Below are positions 36,403 through 47,885 of a DNA stretch of 64,000 bases, in pieces; positions within the stretch are counted from its first letter, which is position 1, and the number at the start of each line of letters is the position of its first letter. Under the pieces are notes generated by a model. That model did not search any database. It had not been told where the DNA came from and saw nothing but the letters and a program-made list of their open reading frames with translations. The DNA comes from Gnomoniopsis sp. IMI 355080 (lineage: Eukaryota > Ascomycota > Sordariomycetes > Diaporthales > Gnomoniaceae). The position numbers were made by a program, and so were the translations under genes. The stretch spans positions 124,001 through 188,000 of the forward strand of contig JAPEVC010000007.1 of assembly GCA_027946555.1 (NCBI GenBank). The letters are read 5' to 3'.

Positions 36403-38526
36403 ATGGTCGCTATCACTGGCCGCTTAGCAGGAATAGCCCTCGTCGGCCTCAGCGCTGCTCAATTTCCCCCGCCACGCTCGGGCGTCAACTGGGTACGCTC
36501 ACAACACCACCCAGGCATCAGCATCTCGTACAAAGATCCGGAGATATGTGAGACGACGCCCGGCGTGAAGTCATACTCTGGCTATGTCCACCTCCCACCC
36601 AACTCCATCAATGAGACTGGCGAGACGCAGAATTATCCAATCAACACATTCTTTTGGTTTGTCGAGGCTCGCACGAATCCGCATCGTGCGCCGCTCTCTA
36701 TTTGGCTCAATGGCGGGCCCGGCGGCTCGAGCCTGATGGGCATGTTGACTGAGAATGGGCCATGCTGGATTAACGAGGATAGCAACTCCTCGCGCATCAA
36801 TGAGTGGGCGTGGAACAGGGAGGTGAACATGCTGTTCATCGACCAGCCCGTTCAGGTGGGCTTTTCGTACGACACGCTCAACAACGGGACGCTTAACCTC
36901 TTGGTAAAAGACGACTTTGATACTGATATCAGCGAGGACTTGAAGATGCCGATTGAGCTGCATGACTTTACGGATGGCGTGCCGGAGACAAATGCTACCT
37001 ACTATGTTGGCACGTTTGCGAGCCAGAACGTGACGCAGACAGCTAATTCTACCGAGCATGCAGCTGTTGCGTTTTGGCATTTTGCGCAAACTTGGTTTGA
37101 AGAGTAGGTATACTCCTGTTCTATTGGCGTATTTGATGATTTTCTTCCTTCGCTGACGAAGTCTGCAGATTTCCAGAGTACAAGCCTCACGACGAAAAGA
37201 TCAGTCTTTGGGCCGAGAGCTACGGCGGTCGTTACGGACCTAGCTTCATGTATTGTAAGGCTTTATGAACATCTGTGATAGAGACCAAGTGCTAAGATTA
37301 GCTCCACAGTCTTTCAAAAACAAAATGAAAGGATCTCTCGCGGCGAAATCTCCGGACCGGGAACGCACTACCTGCACATTGACACCCTAGGTCTCGTCAA
37401 TGGGTGCATCGACGACCTGGTGCAGGGACCAGCCTACTCCTATTTTGCCTGGAACAACACCTATGGCCTCGAAGCCATCAACGAAACCACAAAGTACAGA
37501 CAGTTGTACGAGCTCGACCGCCCCGGCGGACTCAAAGACCAGATAGTGGAGTGCCAGCGTCTCTCCGAGGCTCTCAAAATCCCTTCGTCTGCGACCGACG
37601 TCGACCCCGAATACGTGGACCAATTCTGCTTCAACATTTCCAATACTGCATCGAACATCCTTATCATGCCGTATGTAGAGAGCGCCAAGTACGGCTGGTA
37701 CGATGTGACGCACCCCCTCGCGGACCCCTTCCCGCGCAACTACCACCTAGGCTGGCTAACCCAACATTGGGTGCAGGAAGCACTCGGCGTACCCGTCAAC
37801 TTCACTGAATCAAGGGCCGTCGGCATCGCATTCTCACTCACCGGCGATATGCCACGTCACGGGTACCTGACTGAGCTTGCCCAACTACTGGACAATGGCG
37901 TCAAGGTCCATCTTGTCTATGGCGATCGCGACTACGCGTGCAACTGGATCGGTGGAGAGGCCGCCTCCTTGGCCATCCCGCACAAGTACCAGACGGAGTT
38001 TGCGAGCGCGGGCTACACCTCCCTCACTGTATCGTCCCCGGAGGAGCCTCCGCTCGTCCCTTACGGGCTGACGAGGCAGCATGGAAACCTCTCGTTCACG
38101 CGTGTGTTCCAGGCGGGCCACATGGTGCCGAGCTATCAGCCTGAGGCATCGCTGCGGATCTTTGAGAGGGCTCTATTCAATAAGGACATTGCGACGGGCA
38201 CGGTGGACTTGACAAGTACGGGTGGCTGGACTGCTGCTGGCGAGGATGCTGAGATTTTCAGGTCTGAGGGCACGAGGGATACTTGGTGGAGACGCAATGC
38301 GGTCATGCCTGTCCCGGAAAATAAGTGCTATATCCTCAATCTTATGTCATGCTCAGAGGAGCATGTGAAGGCATTGAAAGATGGGACAGCTATCGTGAAG
38401 GACTATGTCGTCGTTGGGATTGAAGGGGCCGAAGCTGGCAATTTCAGAGGTTCTGGGAACGACAATGGTCGTGCAAGTTCTGGAACCAATGGCCAGCAGA
38501 CTGTACTGAATATCGACGAGCTGTGA
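36403..38526 (+). CDS. Secreted serine carboxypeptidase, peptidase family S10
   Basis: Three exons, 36403-37103, 37169-37254 and 37310-38526, encode 667 aa; introns of 65 and 55 nt close in frame. The ATG at 36403 opens a hydrophobic signal peptide (about residues 1-19, cleavage likely after SAA). Catalytic triad: S251 in ESYGG, D468 in YGDRDYACNW and H533 in AGHMVPSYQPE. The substrate-carboxylate motif GGPGGSS lies at 104-110. Numerous N-x-S/T sequons indicate glycosylation. At 667 aa it exceeds yeast CPY-type enzymes because of a C-terminal extension (after about residue 560) with no GPI-like hydrophobic tail. It should remove C-terminal residues from peptides outside the cell or in the vacuole. 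It is close to other fungal S10 paralogues, so the substrate preference is unresolved. Confidence 0.93.
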
Positions 38527-39223
38527 GTAACAGGATGACGGTAAACTAGCACACCGACGTTGGGGATTCATCCGGGCAAGCAAACAGCGGGGCGTGGGAA
38601 TTGCACAAGCATGAAGCCGCATTTTGCTGGATGGATGATTTTGAAAGACTTTATATCGTAGGAAAAATGCTTACTTCGAGAAATGAAGGAAATAGGCAGG
38701 TACGAACGTAAGAAAGCATGAGCACAGGCTTTTGTGCTACGTACTATGGTGCTTGAGTAAACCGTGAAAGCGACTGCCTCAAGTCTGAATATAACTGAAG
38801 CATCCCACAATCGATGCTAAACATGACATGAGAACGGACTTCCAACACGTCACACCGCTCACACGAAGACACGCGAATTTTAGAAATATCAGTCTTGACA
38901 TTCCACGTCCAGGTTTGCAGCGTAGATACTTACTTGATACTATGACTATAATTAGAAGGAGGGCCACGGTAGTAGGGATGAACAAGTTTGCACACGGTAG
39001 TCGACTGAGATTCCACCAGGCTGGTGTTTTTCAGAGGAAAGGGGCCATTTAAGTTTGTATCGACGCTGGACTAGCGATAGCCAAAGTGAGGGAGTGGCAG
39101 ACCGAACTTCATGGGTTTGGCGGTTTGCCGCGATATACTCGTTTGATGAGTGATCTTCGTAGAGAATCTTGGACTATACCTTCGTTGTGAATGATCCACA
39201 GCCCCAAGTAGAAGCCATCATGC
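38527..39223. other. Intergenic between convergent genes
   Basis: This 700-bp spacer lies between the carboxypeptidase and SNRNP27 genes, which run towards each other. No RNA gene, repeat or ORF with a recognisable domain was seen. Confidence 0.5.
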
Positions 39224-40077
39224 TCATCGTCCCGGGCTAAGCGGCCTGTTGAATCCGCCTACACGGTTCATGTACTGACGGTACTCCGTCTTCTTCTCCT
39301 TCCTGATAGCGCCAACATTATTGCCCACAACCTTCTTCCCTTTGGTCGAGCCAAAGCCCCCGAAGCCCATCATCGCCGCCATGTCTCCCATACCGTCTTC
39401 CTCAACCTCAACGTCATCGTCCTCGTCCATGGGCTCTGCACCGTCGTCATCATTCGATCGGTCGTCTTCGCGCCCCTCGTCATGGTAGTTTCTGTCGTGC
39501 CTGCGTTCCCTGTGCCCGTCTGCCTCGCCGTCCTCGCCGCTGACCTTGATCGACATGGACGGCTGGGCGCTGGATCTGTCGCTGCTGTGCTTGCTTCGTG
39601 TGGGTAATTCTGCGGTGCCAGGGCTCGCGCTGCGGCGTGGGGAGGCAGATCGTCGGCGCGGGTCTAGACAGGGTGGTCGCGTCAGCTAAGATCTCTTCAG
39701 CCAACGTGGTTGGCGCGCAGTATCAACATACCATCTCTATGCTTGGGCGTTCCATCACCTCTGGCACCTCTGCCACCACGGTCTCTATCGCGCCGGGAGT
39801 CATGTCCGTTGCGATCACCACGATCTCTTGGTGCGCCTCCGTCGCGATGTGACCTGTCGCGAGACCTTGATCGATCTCGCCTACTGTCCCTGTCCCTACC
39901 CGGCCTGCCTACATCGCGATCACGGGATCTCGACCGGTATCGGCGTCGATTGTCTCGGTCGTCGGCATCGTCGTCGTAACGTCTGCGGTCGCGCTCGCGA
40001 TCGTCTCTGTAGCCTCCTCCTCCTCCCCTGCGATCGCGAGGCGGTCTCCCGCCGCGCCTAGAAGAACGGTCCGCCAT
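39224..40077 (-). CDS. SNRNP27: U4/U6.U5 tri-snRNP 27-kDa protein homologue
   Basis: Two exons, 40077-39732 and 39663-39224, encode 261 aa; the 68-nt intron closes in frame. The N-terminal 115 residues are dominated by RD, RS and GG dipeptides, a charged low-complexity region. A short acidic segment (DDDGAEPMDEDDDVEVEE) precedes the conserved C-terminal domain, which includes GFGSTKGKKV and ends KKTEYRQYMNRVGGFNRPLSP. That C-terminal block is the hallmark of SNRNP27. Family knowledge: the protein belongs to the human tri-snRNP, influences 5' splice-site handling during spliceosome activation, and is absent from budding yeast. The gene shares a 331-bp divergent promoter with ELP5. Confidence 0.94.
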
Positions 40078-40408
40078 CTTTTAAAAGCGCGTTGTGTGAG
40101 GGAGAGCTGCTATTTTCGAGGGAAGACGAGTGTTTCGACGGTAAAGTTGGTAAAGACGTTGAAAGTAGAGGCCGAGTGTCGTCTGGGATCAGCTTTCCAC
40201 AGTGGATCATTATCTTGGGCAGGCGCTTGCGGCTGAAATAAGGCTGCTGGGGCCCGCCACGTTTTGCGGGAGATCATCGGGGTACCCCTGTACTTTTTCT
40301 CCGACCGAACCTAGTCATTTTCAACTTCGGATTTCCTACTTGTCACTTCGTGATCTTCCTCGATCCGAAAAAGCATAGCTGATAAAGTGCACATCGAGTC
40401 TAGGAATC
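40078..40408. promoter_or_regulatory. Bidirectional promoter, SNRNP27 / ELP5
   Basis: Only 331 bp separate the two start codons. No TATA box is evident. The two genes may be co-regulated; this is inference from spacing alone. Confidence 0.55.
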
Positions 40409-41560
40409 ATGGCACCTTCAGCGCAAGCGCACAGACGCTCTCACAGCCTCTTGCTTTTTCAAAAGTTACTCAACCTGAGAGACAGCGCAAGTCCGTTGAC
40501 GTTGGTGCTTGATACACTCGAGCAGAGTGCGACCCCGGTGGTACAAGAATTTATCAATAGAGCCAAGGTGTGTAATGTCCCTCTTGGCCTGCTTATATAC
40601 GATTGTGGTCCCCTAACTACCTCATATTCAGATAGCTCACACCAAAATTATCTTCATCTCCTTCTCTACAATAAAAAAGCCAAGCCATGCAGATATTTTC
40701 ATCAAGGCCCGCAGCAAATCATTGCAGAAGCTGAGATCCGAGATCGTATCGCACTACCCAACCCCTGTCACTGCTACTGCTAAGGACGCAGCAGCATCAC
40801 AGAGTATGTCTCCACTCTATCTTCGCTCTTTCACAAGCCCTTTCAAGCTGACACAATCCCAGAAACTCTACTTATTCTTGACACACTTAACCCGCTCTCC
40901 ACCACTGCCCCTCGGCACCTAACTCCCTTCCTCTCAAGTCTGCTCACACATCCCACCATCTCCCTCGTAGCCACATACCATACAGACATCCCTCTTCCCA
41001 TCCAGCCCTCTGCGCTGGGCGAGTACGAACCGCACCCTCTCACTGTGCTCAACCACCTCGCCACCGCTGTCCTGCGCGTATCCAGCCATTACCAGACCCT
41101 CGAACGCCGCCGCGCACAAAACCGCAGTCTTCCCGAGCCAGACTTTGGTCTCGATGAGGGCAGAGAGGGTGTGCTCATTGGACTCAACAACGTGCGAACG
41201 GACGGACTGGCTGTTGTCGTCGAGATGGAGCTGCGGCGCCGCAGCGGCCGTGCGGTGGTGGAGAGGTTTGTGATATCGTCATCGTCGTCGTCGCGAGAGG
41301 GTGCGATCACGGCCAACTTGTCGTTGCTGAGTGATCATCCACTGTTTGCGGCGCCGGATGAGAGCGGCGGGGGTGAGGACGAGGAGTTGGCGGATACAAC
41401 ATTCAGCTTGGGACTGACGGAGAAGCAGCGGAAGGATAGGGATGGCATTGTGTTGCCGTATTTCGATGCGCAGGAGGATGTGGGCGGGGGCGAGGGCGGT
41501 AGGATATTGTATGATATGGGGAGAGAGGATGATTTTGATGATGAAGAAGATGAGATATAG
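40409..41560 (+). CDS. ELP5: Elongator complex subunit Elp5 (Iki1)
   Basis: Three exons, 40409-40567, 40632-40803 and 40863-41560, encode 342 aa; introns of 64 and 59 nt close in frame. The N-terminal two thirds have the RecA-like ATPase-fold pattern of the Elp4-5-6 ring without a functional Walker A: LVLDTLEQS, IIFISFST, TLLILDTLNPL as successive strands. The C-terminus carries the conserved LGLTEKQRKDRDGIVLPYFDAQ segment, followed by glycine-rich and acidic tails ending DDEEDEI. Family knowledge: Elp4-5-6 forms the hexameric subcomplex that binds tRNA and regulates Elp3-dependent modification of wobble uridine (mcm5/ncm5). The short ring-like core fits the family size (about 310-340 aa). 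Confidence 0.92.
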
Positions 41561-42855
41561 GCTGACGGGTGATATAAAATGGTCGATGAATCTGTCTTCA
41601 ACCACAATATCGTCAGAAGAAATGGTCTTGTCTTGATGTTCTCACCTGTTCAAAGGTAGTACTCTCTGGGCTGGTATCGATGTTATATCATTTTCGCAAC
41701 TCATTAACAGATGCAACAAAAAAAAGGGGAGGCCCCCCTTCTGTCATACCAGAGTTCGAGTTCAATATGGGAGCTGTTGGCGGGCGGAGATGAGAGGAAA
41801 CGGAGATCCAAGACAGACTAAAATAGCAAAAGAAACCCGGAGGAAAGAAAGGCGTCCCTTTGCTTATTACGAAGGTAGTTTACAGTCAGTTCTTGGCGGG
41901 GACTTGCAGGCTTTTTCATCAGTCCTATTTGCCCAGGACCTTGAAGGTCGAATTCATCGTCAGGTCCCGAGACTATAATATCACTCAAAACAGCAGATCT
42001 AACTGACAACCTTGAGGCTTGGAAGCCTGAAAACTACCACTAGACCATCTGCTGCTAGATTTTGATTGAAAAGGCTGCTGTCGTTGAGTTTATATTGTCA
42101 GATCGCAGGTTGCTAGGCTACATTTCTTGTTGGGATTGAATACCCACCTACCTATGTAGCAATGAGTATCCTTGTGCGTAATGAGGAGAAATGCCTAGGG
42201 AGGCCCAGCATCTCCATATCGTTTACCTCTTTGTAAAATATGTTGACTCTTTCAACAGAGACTTTTGGTCGCCACCAGTCATCTCGCACTCACATGTGTT
42301 TTGATGGCTTGTAGCCTTCTTACCATGCTTGAAGTCGAAAGAAATATTCAACCGTCCTCGACGCCTCTCGATGTATCTGGGGCTTACTCTTCTCCACAAA
42401 ATTCAGACGCTCATCTGCCTGATGAATGCAGAGGGAGTCATGATCTTCTTAGTTGCTGTTGTGTATTGCAAAGATCAAGGTGCTGATCAGAGGTAACCAT
42501 GTTGAGGATCAGCAATAGGCCAAGAGGGGTGTAATCAGCCATATTTGGGTATTTGAATTGCAGAATTGTACTATTGGATTCCACCTGTTTTTCAGGCCTT
42601 GTGAAAAGCAAGCCCAGATCCGTTGACTCCAGCAAAGATCCGCTGGGACAACACAATAAAGTCACCCAGAATAGAACCCCATGCTCGCTCAAAGAGAAGG
42701 CAATTCCCAACTGGTAACTTCCGTGAAATATCATCAAACTTCAAAGCAGCTTCGAACCACCACTTCTGCATCCCGGCCCACGTGATTCAGGATCCCGTCT
42801 GGCGTCACAGTGATAAACGCGAGACGTAGGGCAAGTAACCGCGCTTCGAGCACCA
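41561..42855. other. Intergenic between convergent genes
   Basis: This 1.3-kb spacer lies between ELP5 (plus) and the ASXH gene (minus). It contains the tRNA-Gly-like element at 41990-42054. An A8 run followed by G4 occurs near 41719-41730. Nothing else was recognised. Confidence 0.5.
41990..42054 (-). pseudogene. Degenerate tRNA-Gly(TCC)-like element
   Basis: On the minus strand a perfect 7-bp acceptor stem (CAGCAGA with TCTGCTG) encloses a good D-arm/A-box (TGGTCTAGTGGTAG) and an anticodon-like arm AGGC-TTCCAA-GCCT with TCC in the glycine position. A TTTT terminator follows directly. However, the T-arm is abnormal: GGTTGTCAGTTAG replaces the B-box consensus GGTTCGANTCC and the stem does not pair. 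The element is 64 nt plus the discriminator, about 8 nt short. It looks like a tRNA-Gly gene that lost bases in its variable/T region, hence probably inactive. Confidence 0.45.
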
Positions 42856-44261
42856 TCAGCCGCCCGTGGCTACTTCAATTGACCCTCCAACCTCCGCAGT
42901 GTCAACCTCCATAGCTCCCCCGGCAACTACCATGTCGCCGTCTGAGGCCTTGATCTCGGAAATATTGCTGTCAGTATTCACCTTCGCCTCAACTGTGGGT
43001 TTCAAGATAACTTCAGTAACCGCCCCATTGTCACTTCCTCTATGATCAGGGACGTGCTCAAGCTCACTTTCAGCGAATGATGGGATGAGCTCAAAACGTG
43101 GGCCGGCGTTGCTTTTCGTAGGCTCCTCGCTGTGGACCGTGATGCTATCAGCCACACCAATAGAACCGTTGGGCAACACACGGTCAGGAGTGTGAGCCTT
43201 GTTGCCATTGACGGGCTTGTCCGGGTATTGCTTGGTAAAATCGTTGTGTTCTAGACACCCGTGCTCGGACGTGCCGCTCTTCTCGGGAATCTCGACTGAA
43301 TTGGCCAACCTGGGAACCCCTTCCATGCTCGTATTGTCTCTAGTACCGGATGATGAAGATGCCCCCCTCTTGTCACTGCGTAGGTGCTCAGGCCTGTGTT
43401 CGTCCGGAATGTCGGTGCTCCAATCGACCTCGACCTTGCGGATGTAGAACTCGTCAAATTCACCCGTGGCTCGGCGTTGGTGAGCGGCCCAAGCTTGTCG
43501 CAGCCACTCCGGATCATGCATGCCCTTTGCTATGTTCGAAACGTACTCCTCGGCATCATGGCGGAACGTGTCGTTGCTCCTTAGAGAAGTTACGTTTGGG
43601 CGGGCGTTAGGGGTGTTGGGGTCCAGTATGTGGCCGTCTGCAGGAAAGAAAGAGAGAATCTCCCGTTTGTCGTCGGCGCTCAGAACTTCCCAAGCACCTG
43701 GTTGGAGGAGGAGCGTCTGTACCTCTCAAGTTAGCAAAAGAAGCAAAACATATGACATGGTGCGGAATGGAATCTCACCCTTAGATCAACACCATTGGTG
43801 ACCAGAGGAGACTTCATGTTCTGGGTCACGAAGTCAGGCTCCCACTTCTTCACCTTGCGGTCAACAGCTGGCTTGGTCCTCTTTGCGGCAGGTCTAGGAG
43901 GAGGCTTCGCGGCGCTGCTGGATCTGTTGCGTTTGGCCGGAACAGTGCTTTTGCTGACGGATGGAGACACTTGTATCTCGCCTCCAAGCTCATCTTCGCT
44001 AGTTTCGGCTCGGTACAGTGGTTTCCTCTTGGACTGCCTTTGAGACTGGCGCGTTGGCTGGTTTCGGGGCTTTTGGGTATTTGAAGGCATGTCGGTGATA
44101 TTTTTGGTGGTGTGTGTTTGTGAGCTCTGGCTAGGAGATAATGATGTGGTGTTCAGTTCGACAGTGATTTCTCCTAGATCTTCATTCTCAGAAGGTGGCG
44201 GGTCAGAAAGCACTGAAGAAAGTTGACTGCTTGCAGGCAGTCCATCAAGTTGAGCGGCCAT
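42856..44261 (-). CDS. ASX homology (ASXH/DEUBAD) domain nuclear protein
   Basis: Two exons, 44261-43779 and 43716-42856, encode 447 aa; the 62-nt intron closes in frame. The N-terminus is S/T/P rich and then basic (QSQRQSKRK, AAKRTK: likely nuclear localisation signals). The conserved domain spans about residues 150-250: FVTQNMKSPLV, LLLQPGAWEVLSADDKREIL, FFPADGHILDP and the DPEWLRQAWAAHQRR helix, as in fungal ASXH proteins. The C-terminal 190 residues are acidic and disordered. Family knowledge: in animals ASXL proteins use this domain to bind and activate the deubiquitinase BAP1, acting on H2A-ubiquitin, and Rpn13/INO80G use related DEUBAD domains with UCH37. Whether the fungal protein partners a UCH-type deubiquitinase is not known to me. 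It is divergent from SEC22. Confidence 0.85.
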
Positions 44262-45116
44262 AGTTTCTCCAATGATGTTTCGAAATGGATGGGTGCAGTG
44301 GAAGACTTGACAAAGGCGAGGTGCTTCCAGAAGATGATGGCCTACATTAGGTAGGCACTATGGGATAACAAGTGTGGAGAATAAAGGCAGACTAGTCCAA
44401 GCTTCCACTCGAACCAGTCTGTGTGTGGGCTGTCTGTACTACGTGAATCGCGAGGAATGAAGAGACTTAGGGGATCTCTTGGGATGAAGAAATGGAGCGG
44501 AGCCCTTCCAGTGGTGCAATGGTATAAAGTCAAGGAATTGAGGACAGAAACGGTGGGTAGTTCCTGTAAACCTAGAATTTATTTTCAGAGGCTCAGCATT
44601 TGGGGTAGCATTTAAACAAGTTAGTAAAATGAGCGCAGTGGCTAGTTTGTGTGAATGAGTGAGAGTATATCCATAGCAGGATGAGGCGAGGTGAGGTGAG
44701 GTGAGGTGAGGTTGATAGCAAGGCTATCCCCACCCAGATCCTTGGTGCTGAGCTAAACCTGCCCCACTCTTTTTCTGTAAGTGCCCCTGACAGCACTGGA
44801 GACTCCAACCTCACTGTGCAAGACATGTGGCTCGTGGTCACTAAAACCAACGTCATGAATTGATATGCCTAAGCTGCCTTGACTTCTTGCCGGCACAACT
44901 TCCACTGTGAACATTCAACAAACGAACCCGAGCCTCCTTCGGTCATCTGCCAACTTCTAGCTAGGCAGGAACAACAAGCTACGCAAGCACCGGATCTGAG
45001 GACACGTGCGTCAAAGACGCTGATTTGTTGTTGTACCGACTGGCCTCGAGCTTTGAGCTGCGTAGAATCGGCACCCGAGCACTGATTGTTCTTCGGAACG
45101 ACGCGTCACAATCAAG
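44262..45116. promoter_or_regulatory. Divergent promoter region (ASXH gene / SEC22)
   Basis: This 855-bp spacer carries the start sides of both genes. It holds a GTGAG pentamer repeat at 44691-44710 about 400 bp before SEC22. No other feature was recognised. Confidence 0.5.
44691..44710. repeat. (GTGAG)4 tandem repeat
   Basis: Four perfect GTGAG units, flanked by one imperfect unit on each side (gcgag, gttga), lie in the ASXH-SEC22 spacer. It is probably a simple microsatellite. Confidence 0.85.
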
Positions 45117-45894
45117 ATGATACGGTCAACGCAAATAGCACGGCTTGACGGTATGGTTTTTCGTCTGATCCGCCCCGAGATATCTCCAAGCTGACAAGAA
45201 GAGCTAGGCCTCTACCTATGCGCATCCGTCGACGACGAGGCAGTACGTTATTTCACCAAGGTCTGCCCATGACCACACTACATCATAGTCTAACACTGGC
45301 CCTCTCCTTTCTTAGACAGAAACCTCCCTCTCCGAAATCAAATCCCAGATCAAGCTCATCCTGCGCCGCCTCAACCGCAATTCGGAATCCCAAGCCTCCA
45401 TCGAGTCCGGCGCACACACAATCCACTACCTGATCGCCTCGGACATTGTCTACTTTTGCATCACCGAGCGCTCCTACCCGCGCAAGCTGGCATTCACCTA
45501 CCTATCGGACCTCGCGACCGAGTTCACCACCATGTATCCCATGACCCAGCTGCTCAACCCCACCCTGCGGCCCTATGCTTTTATGGAGTTTGACAACTTC
45601 ATCTCCAAGACCAAGTCGACATACAGCGACGCGCGCGCGACACAGAACCTCGACAAACTCAACGACGAGCTGCGTGACGTGACAAAAGTCATGACCAAGA
45701 ACATTGAGGATTTGCTGTATCGGGGTGATAGTCTGGAGCGGATGGGCGAGATCAGCTCGCGGCTGAGGGACGACAGTAAGAAGTATCGAAGAGCTGCCGT
45801 GAGGATCAACTGGGAACTGATGCTCAAGCAATATGGCCCTTTTGGTGCGTTGGGCTTCATCATACTGGTTTTCTTGTGGTGGCGGTTCTTTTGA
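45117..45894 (+). CDS. SEC22: R-SNARE Sec22
   Basis: Three exons, 45117-45150, 45208-45242 and 45316-45894, encode 215 aa, matching yeast Sec22 (214). Both introns (57 and 73 nt) close in frame and recreate the N-terminus MIRSTQIARLDGLYLCASVDDEA. The longin domain occupies about residues 1-120. The SNARE motif (about 127-187) contains the central arginine in NIEDLLYRGDSLERM. A single C-terminal TM anchor (about 193-212) ends WWRFF with no lumenal tail. Family knowledge: Sec22 cycles between ER and Golgi, pairs with Ufe1, Use1 and Sec20 for COPI-vesicle fusion at the ER and with Sed5, Bos1 and Bet1 for ER-to-Golgi transport. The Dsl1/ZW10 complex assists the former; a homologue lies about 40 kb to the left. 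Confidence 0.96.
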
Positions 45895-46360
45895 TCAAGA
45901 AAAGGCGGACTGGCCTGGGCCTGAGAAGCAAGACCAAAAGGACTGGTGGGAGTTGGGCGTCGGGCACTTTTGGCATAGTGGTGCTTTATACATATTTGGG
46001 AGCAGCAGTGGAAATAAATTTCAAGCCATACACATTGATGAAGCCCCTTTGCAGCACGGTCAGGCGTCATAATATGAATATCAACGAGCGAACGTCGAGA
46101 GGCACAAGTTACACTATAGGTCTTTGAGACCAATTCCGCACGGTAACACTTCAAGGCTCGGTATCTGATTCCAGTATACGGCTGGTGCTCTAACCAGTAG
46201 CTGATAAGTAAAAGTCTGCCCTCTTAGCAAACATCCGGAACGCCTAACTATGCCGCGTCCACCTCCACATAATCCGTAGACGAACGCCCGTGTCCCCAGA
46301 CCTATATCCGCTTAGCATAAAATCCTCCTCGGTATACCGAAATAGAACGCAGCATTTTAG
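45895..46360. other. Intergenic between convergent genes
   Basis: This 466-bp spacer lies between SEC22 and the CaaX-box gene. It should contain both 3' UTRs. No RNA gene was recognised. Confidence 0.5.
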
Positions 46361-47885
46361 CTACATGACCACACAATTCTTCGCGGCAGCCGGTAAACTC
46401 GGCACTGCCACGCTGGTATGATACCACTCTAAGTGCTCCTGGAACTCCCTTAAGCTACCAAATCCCTTCTCATCTTGCACATACCGCGTCTCGCCCTCAT
46501 CGCCTGCCTCGTAATAATCATACTCGTCGCAGTACGGGCACAATATCCTCGCCTGCCAGTCGCCCATCTCCGGCGCCAGGTGACTCGCAATCGCCAGCGG
46601 TGCAAATACCACCGTCTTCTCCTCGGCTGATGACAGCGACGTTCCCTTTGCCTGCCAGTTCGGCTGCTCTGTAACATTCGCATTCAGGGCTGTTGGGTCG
46701 AGCGAGGACGGTAGCCGAGCTAAATCTTCCCATACAATGAAACCGTCGCAAAAGTCGCAGCTGAAGACGATGTCCCTGTCACCAAAACGCTCAAAGTGGC
46801 CGACCATGTTGCAGGCTGGCACAAGTGCCTCGAGGGCGTTGGCGAGATTGGCTTCGGATTCCAGCGCGTCGGGTTGCTGACTATAATGGGCTTCTCGTCG
46901 TTGTTGCTGTTCGGCAATCTGCCCGTCTCCTTGCAAAGTTATCGTGCCCATCTCCATCGCATCGCCTGTCTCAAGCGCGCTCATAGTCGGTGTGTCTTGC
47001 TGCCAGCTTGGCGTCCTCCCTCTCTTCCGCACCCCGCCCTCTCCGATCTCTGCCTGGGAAAGTTCGTCTCGTGTGCTCTCATATTTACTCGCTCGTTTCC
47101 GTGCATCATACTTTTTTCTTCGGTCTTCTAATCGTCGTTGTCGTCGATAAACCTCGAAAGCACCCATACATCGGTGTGTCCCCGTGATATCAGCCTGTTG
47201 TGATGCGTATATCCGCGCTGCTGCTCGTCGTTGCGCTCGATGTAATCGTCGTCTTAGCTCCAATGTATCGCGAGCCCATGACGCATTGATGGGCCCGCCC
47301 TGCCGGAGCCAGTCCTTGAATGTGTGGGAGTGATGTATAAACTGGGCGCGAAGGAGGCGGAGCTCGTCCAGAGACTCGGCTGTTGGGCACAGGTTATATT
47401 AGTCGTCGTTATAGGGTAGCATAGCCAAGGCCAGTCTGGAAGGAAAGGGAATTTGTAGAAAGACGCTGGGTAGTTGTATTGACTGGACCAAGGGGAAGGG
47501 CCAACATACGCCTCCGATCGTTCTCATAGTAAAAGCTCCCTTTTAGCAAAGGGCCCAGCTCCTGAAAATCACCCTTCGCTTCATCGAGCGTCTCCTCGAA
47601 TGCGCGGACTTGCTCAAATTCATCTGAGCCCCAATGGCGCTTGTCGGCGAACATGAGCATGCGCAGAGCGTCAGCGAGGATGTTGGCGATTTCGGCGAGT
47701 AGCGAACCAACGGTATCGTTATCTCCCTCATCCACTTCATTGTTGTCGGCTCCGTTATTGTCGTGAGTGCTCACAATCACATGCAAGGACTTTTGTTTTC
47801 CTTTTGTTGGTGGCAAGGATTGATGTGCCCGTGTGTCGAACCCCGTTCTGCCACGCTGGTGGGTATCGGCGTCGCCGCCGTTCAT
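46361..47885 (-). CDS. Unrecognised protein with Cys/His zinc-finger-like motifs and C-terminal CaaX box
   Basis: Two exons, 47885-47510 and 47379-46361, encode 464 aa; the 130-nt intron closes in frame (an internal CAG at about 47432 is an alternative acceptor not chosen). I do not recognise the family. The N-terminal third is helical and acidic (LLAEIANILADALRML, EFEQVRAFEETLDEAK). A very basic coiled-coil-like stretch follows at about 165-225. The C-terminal third has C333-x2-C336 (FSCDFCDGFIVWEDL) and C406-x2-C409 (ILCPYCDEYDYY) followed by H441-x4-H446 in LREFQEHLEWYH, suggesting one or two zinc-binding modules. The protein ends KNCVVM, which fits the CaaX prenylation rule with methionine favouring farnesylation. 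By inference it is membrane-attached via prenylation; function unknown. Confidence 0.75.

Noticed and set aside
47380..47509. Alternative shorter intron in the CaaX gene using the CAG at about 47432
   Set aside because: The sequence after that CAG runs into a stop codon in the required frame, whereas the acceptor at 47381/47380 continues the open frame.
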